Source: Litoditis marina (lineage: Eukaryota; Nematoda; Chromadorea; Rhabditida; Rhabditidae). From it: a stretch of DNA of 64,000 nt. A program made the position numbers and the translations under genes. Below, piece after piece: positions 57,980 to 64,000 of this stretch; position 1 is the first letter of the stretch; every line of letters starts with the position of its first letter. The notes under the pieces were generated by a model. It ran no database searches. It had not been told where the DNA came from and saw nothing but the letters and a program-made list of their open reading frames with translations. The stretch spans positions 10,877,904-10,941,903 of the forward strand of contig OZ038436.1 in NCBI GenBank assembly GCA_964036275.1, given 5' to 3'.

Positions 57980-60900
57980 CTGAAGCCAAAAATAAAATAA
58001 AGTCTCACTCAAAATCCCATTCTTTTTATAAATATCACATGAAACATAGAAACGCCGTTATGGTTGTAGATCTAAACCGACACAATTTATGTGGAACGGG
58101 GCTAAAATCGTGAATCAGTGAATAACTCGACATACAACTATGAAGAAGGCAACATGGCAACCCCCACAGATCTCTATATAGAAGACACGTGAAACATAGG
58201 CACGCATTAATATTTGGATACGCAAATTTATCCTTATAAATTTGATTTACGTGCTAAACTGAGCTTGCAACATTGAACTAGTGATAATTTGAGTGATAAT
58301 TCCCTTTTGTACTTTTTCGGATCATTATCTGTTTCTGCGACTTGATTAGCGCACGTGGTGGGGCGCGCGGCGTATTTTACAGTAAAAGACCAAAAACTAT
58401 TTTGTGAGATGGAGAGAAAATTGAAGAAAACAAAGTGTTTCCACGAAAAGAAAGGTGGTGTTTTGGACGAATGACGAATTTTGATTGATTCACTGATTTA
58501 CTTGAAACGACGTGGTGAGCCATTATACGTGAAATACTACACAATTCTCTTGGTGAACTTGGGTCATCAAAAGTTGTGACGAGTAAGAAATCTAGGCGTC
58601 ATTCTAATGTACATCGCACTTTTAGCTAGGAACTTTCGCAGAAGGACTAGAAAAAGCAGGAGTTTGTTGTATTGTGTGCTACTGTGCTTGTTGTTTCGTC
58701 CCATGTGTTCTAGGCAAAATATAGAGCTCTGACGTATTTTAAGAGCAAAATACAGCTCAGAATTCGTAATCCCCCAAATATGATAGAGCGGCACGGCAAA
58801 GTTTAGTAAACCCCCTATGGGAATTGTCTTGGACTGCTGCCCTAAAAGGATGATCTGATTGAAATGATATAATAACTACAATGATAACCATAAAGAAAAC
58901 ACTGTGAGCAGCGCAAAAGGTATACCTACGTATTTCGAGTAATATCTCGTATGCGAAAGTGTTCTCCAATCGGCGAGTTTCTCATGAGCTTCTCATGAAC
59001 ACCTCATGAGCTACTCGTGAGCTTCTAATGTTTCAGCAAAACAATCAATAGAATCTCATGACAAGTTTGTGGGATATTGCTCATGAGTTATCTCATGAGG
59101 TTTTCGAGGTACTGCTACCCGCCAGCTAATGCAGATTAGTACCGCACCAGAAGCATAGAGTTACCGAATGTTTGAACTTGGAATGGAAAGTTACCCTGAA
59201 AACATTATCAACGCGAAACATCGGTTCCCAACATTGAATGACGTGCAAATGCCGTTAAAAAAATCTTCACTGATATTTGAGCCAGTATTACTGCGGTATT
59301 TCGGTAGCGACACCTCTCACGGTAGAGAATTTGACCTATGGACTGATCAGCTGATAATATCGGACGTTTTGATAAGTCATTCCATGAAAAAGTAATATTG
59401 CTGCAAATCCCATGCTGTTTTCTAAGTTTTGACCGTTGCTAAATTACAACCGAACCACTGAAGTAAATATGAGAACACCGAATGAAATTCTGGGATTGGC
59501 ATTACTGAACAAAAGTATAGAGATTTGTTGCGTGACAACCGAAAACTGGAAAACGTGTGAAAACAAACATATTTAGATCCTGTAAAGACTAGACAACATT
59601 TTCGTAACCAAAATACCTATTTCAAGTTACAATCAATAATCACTTGCTCTAGGGGTCATTAACATTTATAAGCACACAAAAAACATGTGCAAACAGCAGG
59701 CCGTAATCATAAACATCCTGATATATCCATCCAATCTGCGTCTCATCGAATCCACGCTATTTCGCTGCTCTCATATCCCGCCAGGATACGAGTCGCGCGA
59801 AATAGTACGCAAATCAAGAGACGCAGAGTGTGATTGAGGTGCCGGTATAACATTGCAAAAGCACTTAATTAGAAAACTACCTGGCCAATGTAGTTGACAG
59901 ACACAGTGGTGTTTTAGCAACCCACTCGAGGGGAGAGAAAAGAGACTTAGAGAAAGAGAGAGATTGACATATTGGGTGATTAGACCATTGATAACAGCGA
60001 AACGACACCAGATTCATTTCGTTGCCACATTCTATTGTCTGTGCGAAAAACGACACCATTTTAGCACTTTTACGATCGACAAGATGCAACAGTTTCAGAG
60101 AAGTTAAGGGTTCGCTGAAACATTTGGGTATTACAAAATTAGTCAATGTAAAGAAAAAGGGAGAATGTTAGGTTTATATATTAAAATAGCCTACCAGCGC
60201 AATATAAAACTCTTTATTTGAAGCAATACTGTTTATCAAGCCGAGTAGTAGTTTAAGTACTGTCAGAGAAACAGTTGAGCGCGTGACATTTTGTCGTGTA
60301 GCTGGAGAGAAAAGTGAGAACAGTTCGTACCACAAATAACTGAGAGGGAGGATAGATATTTGAAGAGAGAAAGAGAAAAAAGAGAGAATAAGACATGAAG
60401 AGAGAAAGAGAAAAAAGGAAGATATGAAGAGAGAAAGAGAGAAAAGAGAAAGATATGAAGAGAGACAGAGAGAAAAAAAGAAAGATATGAAGAGAGGAAG
60501 AGAGAAAAAGAGAGAATATGATATAAACGAAAAGGGAGCAAGGTAAAAAACATTCTTGACATGTGTAGGGACCACAGACTCCGCTACTTTTCTGACAGCC
60601 CGAAACCGTCAAAAATTGACGAATCGGTCAATTTTAATTAGAAGTTGTATCACTCAGAATTAAATATATATATAGCATCGAATCGGAGAATCAAAAATAT
60701 GTTAGAAACCTGAATAACATGTTTGAAAAACGCGCGCGAAAAGATTTCTCGGTTAAAACAAGTTCAGTTTCAGTTATGAGAAAATGAATTAAATAATGTC
60801 ATGTGATTGATCAGAGCGGATCTACTGGTGTAAGTATTGTAGCTACAGCTTGTTTTCTATAAAATGGTTTGCGGTCCCTTCTTTTCTACAGATGTATTAT

Positions 60901-62441
60901 ACATCAAACCCAATGGTACTATAAGTAATGCCAGAGAAACATTTGAACGCATCCCAATACCTGTGTGGATAGAAAAACAGTGAGAAACAAAACGAAACCG
61001 TCATGATGTCTTTTGAAAAACGAAAATTTCAAAAATCTACTAACAAGACGACCGATTCGACAAGGAACGACGTATTTCGGTAATAATTTTAGTCAAACAT
61101 TAACCGGGTTCCAATTAATCTAGTAACCAACGTTCTAATCAATAATGGTTAAGATATGGCTTCCAAATGAAGTTAACTAAAAACTGGGTAACGGTTAATA
61201 ACGGTTAACTAATATTGTATCCTAAACTAATATTGTAAACGAAATCCTAACTAATATTGTAAACGAAATATCCTTTGTTGAAAAATAAGGACGTATATGA
61301 ATAAATATGTAATACTCTTTCTCCCCTCTCTCTTTTACTTTCTTTGTTACTCTCTCTTTTCCTCTTTTCTGTTTACCTCGTGCTTCCTTCCCATTACTCT
61401 CTCCGTCTCACCCCTTCCAAGGTTATGACGCACTCAACTGTTTCGATGACTTGTTATATACTAGCATTAATCTGGTTATAAGATAAATACTCGATTGTCA
61501 GAAAGTAATTCGCAACACTGGGTTATTTAGATTTACTACTAAGTCTGTTATACCGCGATTCAGAAATGTTCTGACTTGCTTTCTTAAAAGTTTGCTTTGT
61601 AGATTTCGAACTTTTAAGAACTCTCTTTCAGCAAATCAATGAAGTCACATCGTTGGATTACCGTTTATTGTCTATTAAAGCAAATGTATTTTCCTTTCAA
61701 AGGATGCAAAAAGAGAAATGTCATTGCGTCGTCTTGGTCTACACACTGCCTGCGTCTCTCTGACCTCCACGCTCTATCATCATGGATTGGCCGCTACAAA
61801 AACCACTAGCCAGTTGGCTGATACTTATCTGAGGTGGGTAACGTAATTTTTGTTGATGATCTCCCCACGGCATCAATTCCCAGTGTCAGAACAGTACAGT
61901 TCTCTATAGCACCAAATACGGCCACAAGTAGTATGATTCTATTTTTTTTGTTCAGTTTTTTCCTTAGTATTTAGTTTCTTTCAATGTTTCTATAGGTACA
62001 ATTCATTAATCACAGCAAAACGTAGTGCAAAGCAAAACGTTCATTTATCGCATGAATTATGCATAATGCTGGTGGTGTTGTGTATTTTCCAACATTGTTG
62101 CCTTCGGTTGCTGCGTAACGCGCATTTTCGATGCGCGCCTTGGGTTGCGAAAGCCGAAACAATATAGAAACACTCCAGTGCGTTTAAAACTTTAGCTTCA
62201 ACTTTGTTTCAAATTTTTATCCGAACACGCTTCCATGTTTCTCAGGCCGTATATAGTGGTGCTCAAAAACATTTGATCGTTCCAACTGTTTCTTTCTCCA
62301 ATTTGAATAACAAGGTTGTGGCATTTATCGGATTGAGAAAAACACAAAAAGTTTGAGAACGTTGACCAACAGAACCCAAGTCTTGTGGCATGTTTCTCAC
62401 AAACTATAAAGCTGTTACTCACAAGTTTCCCTGTCTTTTTA
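57980..62441. other. Gene-poor intergenic region between divergent genes
   Basis: No exon chain was found on either strand. It holds a TCATGA/CTCATGAG-rich patch (58976-59100), a GA-rich minisatellite (60362-60524), pyrimidine-rich DNA near 61310-61380 and a hairpin GCGCATTTTCGATGCGC near 62130. Promoters of the two divergent flanking genes should lie here. Confidence 0.55.
60362..60524. repeat. GA-rich minisatellite
   Basis: About five units of 29-35 bp, each starting GAAGAGAGAAAGAG and ending GATAT, start at 60362, 60397, 60426, 60457 and 60489. Confidence 0.9.
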
Positions 62442-62444
62442 GAA

Positions 62445-63334
62445 ATGGGTAATTCTGCTCCGCTTCGCTTCGCCTACGGATTTCTCATTTTTATTGCATT
62501 CATTCTAACCCTAGTAGCTATGTTCACGCCAGGATGGAGGAACTACAAGGTATCAATCGATAAATACATTACAATTTCAGATAGATATTTTCGGAATTGT
62601 ATTAAACTATACCAGAATCGAACCACAAATTCGAAAAAAAAGACAAAACAAAGGTTCACATTGTTTATTGAACTTTTAGAGCTCAAAACAAGTGCAGACA
62701 TCATTATCATAACTTCAGATAGAACATAACCAGAAACTTTCTGTAACTTTGAAAAATCGAAATATTCGACCATTCGTATCAGTCAGTGTTTTCTGTATGA
62801 CCAATTTTTCGAATAAAGGCAAATAGGTTGTCTGTGGTTACTGTAAGTGTTCGTGTGCATTGGAGTATTTTCAGGGTGACGGTGCCCCCATGTTCGGTGT
62901 AGTTACGTACGACTGTGGAGACGGAAACAGAAGGGTCGAGAGTTACGACTGCGGCACCTGGGCCAGTGTGAGCACACTACAAACTACGGAAAATAATTCT
63001 GTTGTCACATTTGCTATACGTTTCGTAAACGAACACCTTTCAAAACTTTTGTGAACTGAATATTCAAGATCTGTGCTAACCGTTTTGTTTGAGAGGACGC
63101 TAGAAAACTGTCCGCCTTCCCAATAGAATGTTCCCATAGTGTTTTCAGTGTTCTGTTTATTCATTAGTTAAGTCCCAAAGTGCGTATGGCACAAGGAGTA
63201 AGCCTGAATGTTTTATTGCCTTATTGGACGGGGCTGAGGATTTTGTAATTTCTTCTTCTAGTCAAAATACCCATTCGAGAGGGCCACCCTCGCTCTACTC
63301 ATTATCGCAGCTGTAGCTGAGTTCCTGGCACTCG
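62445..63334 (+). CDS. Claudin/Clc-like four-span membrane protein, first three exons (continues past the right edge)
   Basis: Exons 62445-62549, 62875-62967 and 63262-63334 join in phase and give 90 residues plus one base. Residues about 9-27 are a membrane segment (FAYGFLIFIAFILTLVAMF) followed by TPGW, the usual start of the first extracellular loop in claudin-superfamily proteins. The second exon gives a loop with cysteines in TYDCGDG and SYDCGTW. The third starts a second membrane span (ATLALLIIAAVAEFLALG). Nematode Clc-like and claudin-like proteins have this layout and act at cell junctions or as channel partners. A CTTTTTAG acceptor ends 2 nt before the ATG, so the mRNA is trans-spliced or has an upstream exon. 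It is the only plus-strand host gene I found. Confidence 0.75.
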
Positions 63335-63627
63335 GTCAGTTTATATACCAACACTGAAACATTCAAAAGTCGAACATCATGATTAAAGTGAGTATACATA
63401 TGCCTAGCAATTTCTACATTATCAAAAGAAAATACTTGAACACTTTTTATTCGAGTAGTGCCCATATGAGGTTTTGAGTCAATTTTCTTGAGCGGTTTCT
63501 CTTTAATAAAAAACAATCAGTACTGTGATTTCGTAGTTAATGATTGAATCATCAGTGTAATTCTGAAACTCATCCACTCAATATATCATTCGGTGAAATC
63601 AGCGTGCACCTCTGAAAACCCGTTGCA

Positions 63628-63769
63628 ACTTAAAATACCGGACTCGCTGATTTTGTAACTTAAAATACCGGGGTCAGCCATATGTCGCCTGTACTATTTG
63701 AAATTCATAAGGAGATGCAGGCTAATTCGACACCAGTATTTAAGCCTGCATCTTCTCCGGTATTTTAAG
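63628..63769. mobile_element. Small palindromic element in the clc-like gene's third intron
   Basis: ACTTAAAATACCG occurs twice (63628, 63658) and its inverse CCGGTATTTTAAG ends the block (63757-63769). Between them GATGCAGGCTAA (63714 on) pairs with TTAAGCCTGCATC (63740-63752). Confidence 0.65.
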
Positions 63770-64000
63770 CTGCCAGCGTTTTCACAGACCGAGAGACAAA
63801 CGGGTCGGTATTCCGCGTTGAAATGTTACGCGCAGTGTACTTACTTTTATCAAACGTCAAAACTCTGATCGTTCGAGTTCTTCCAGCATTAGACAGTTAG
63901 CAAACATTTATTGATAGATTCATTCGTTCCACGTCATTCTGAAGCATAATTAACCAATTATAGTACAGGCTCCGATAATAAAACTTCACACCAAGCAAAC

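Noticed and set aside
60174..60612. Hydrophobic leucine/serine/phenylalanine-rich minus-strand frames
   Set aside because: They are the reverse strand of the GA-rich minisatellite; composition explains the apparent membrane protein.
1..64000. CRISPR array, bacterial operon, phage or plasmid features
   Set aside because: Spliceosomal introns, trans-splice acceptors and eukaryotic retroelements show nuclear animal DNA; the repeats present are MITEs, LTRs and tandem repeats.

Overview
The window is nuclear DNA of a nematode. Every gene I can assemble is broken into short exons (15 to 208 bp) with T-rich introns ending in TTTCAG-like acceptors. In the multi-exon genes the start codon lies 0 to 7 nt from a 3' splice acceptor, the mark of spliced-leader trans-splicing. 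Gene content points the same way: homologues of C. elegans crn-3 and crn-5 sit side by side next to an ALG9 gene. In C. elegans these three are also neighbours (as I recall, C14A4.3 to C14A4.5). Introns are longer and donors less regular than in C. elegans, so this is probably another rhabditid-type nematode; I do not name a species.

Layout. 1-2150 is a decayed RTE-like LINE on the minus strand, running off the left edge. 3124-9139 is a young LTR retrotransposon: 352-bp LTRs that read identically, TTAG target duplication, PBS and PPT in place. It keeps gag and a zinc-knuckle reading frame but has no pol, and carries an env-like signal-peptide segment fused to gag. 10328-42390 holds four minus-strand genes in one head-to-tail array, read right to left: mrps-22-like, algn-9, crn-3 (RRP6/EXOSC10), crn-5 (RRP46/EXOSC5). 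I built all four exon by exon and the phases agree at every junction. 44656-57556 is a PLP-dependent threonine ammonia-lyase with 15 exons on the minus strand; one of its introns carries a truncated CR1-like LINE. 57563-62441 shows no gene apart from one exon-like segment and low-complexity DNA. 62445 to the right edge holds the first three coding exons of a plus-strand claudin/Clc-like membrane protein.

How the genes fit together. The array looks like a nematode operon of housekeeping genes: a mitochondrial small-subunit ribosomal protein, an ER lipid-linked oligosaccharide mannosyltransferase, and two subunits of the same machine, the nuclear RNA exosome (the catalytic RRP6 exonuclease and the RRP46 core-ring subunit). 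Co-expression of RRP6 and RRP46 would match subunits of one complex.

Most unusual signals: (i) about 40 percent of the 68 reconstructed 5' splice sites have a pyrimidine at +3 while +5 G is kept; (ii) exon boundaries with their splice sites have been copied as short local duplications into neighbouring introns at least six times; (iii) the pol-less LTR element with a gag/env-like junction; (iv) two MITE families scattered in the introns. All comparisons with known proteins are from memory; no database search was run.
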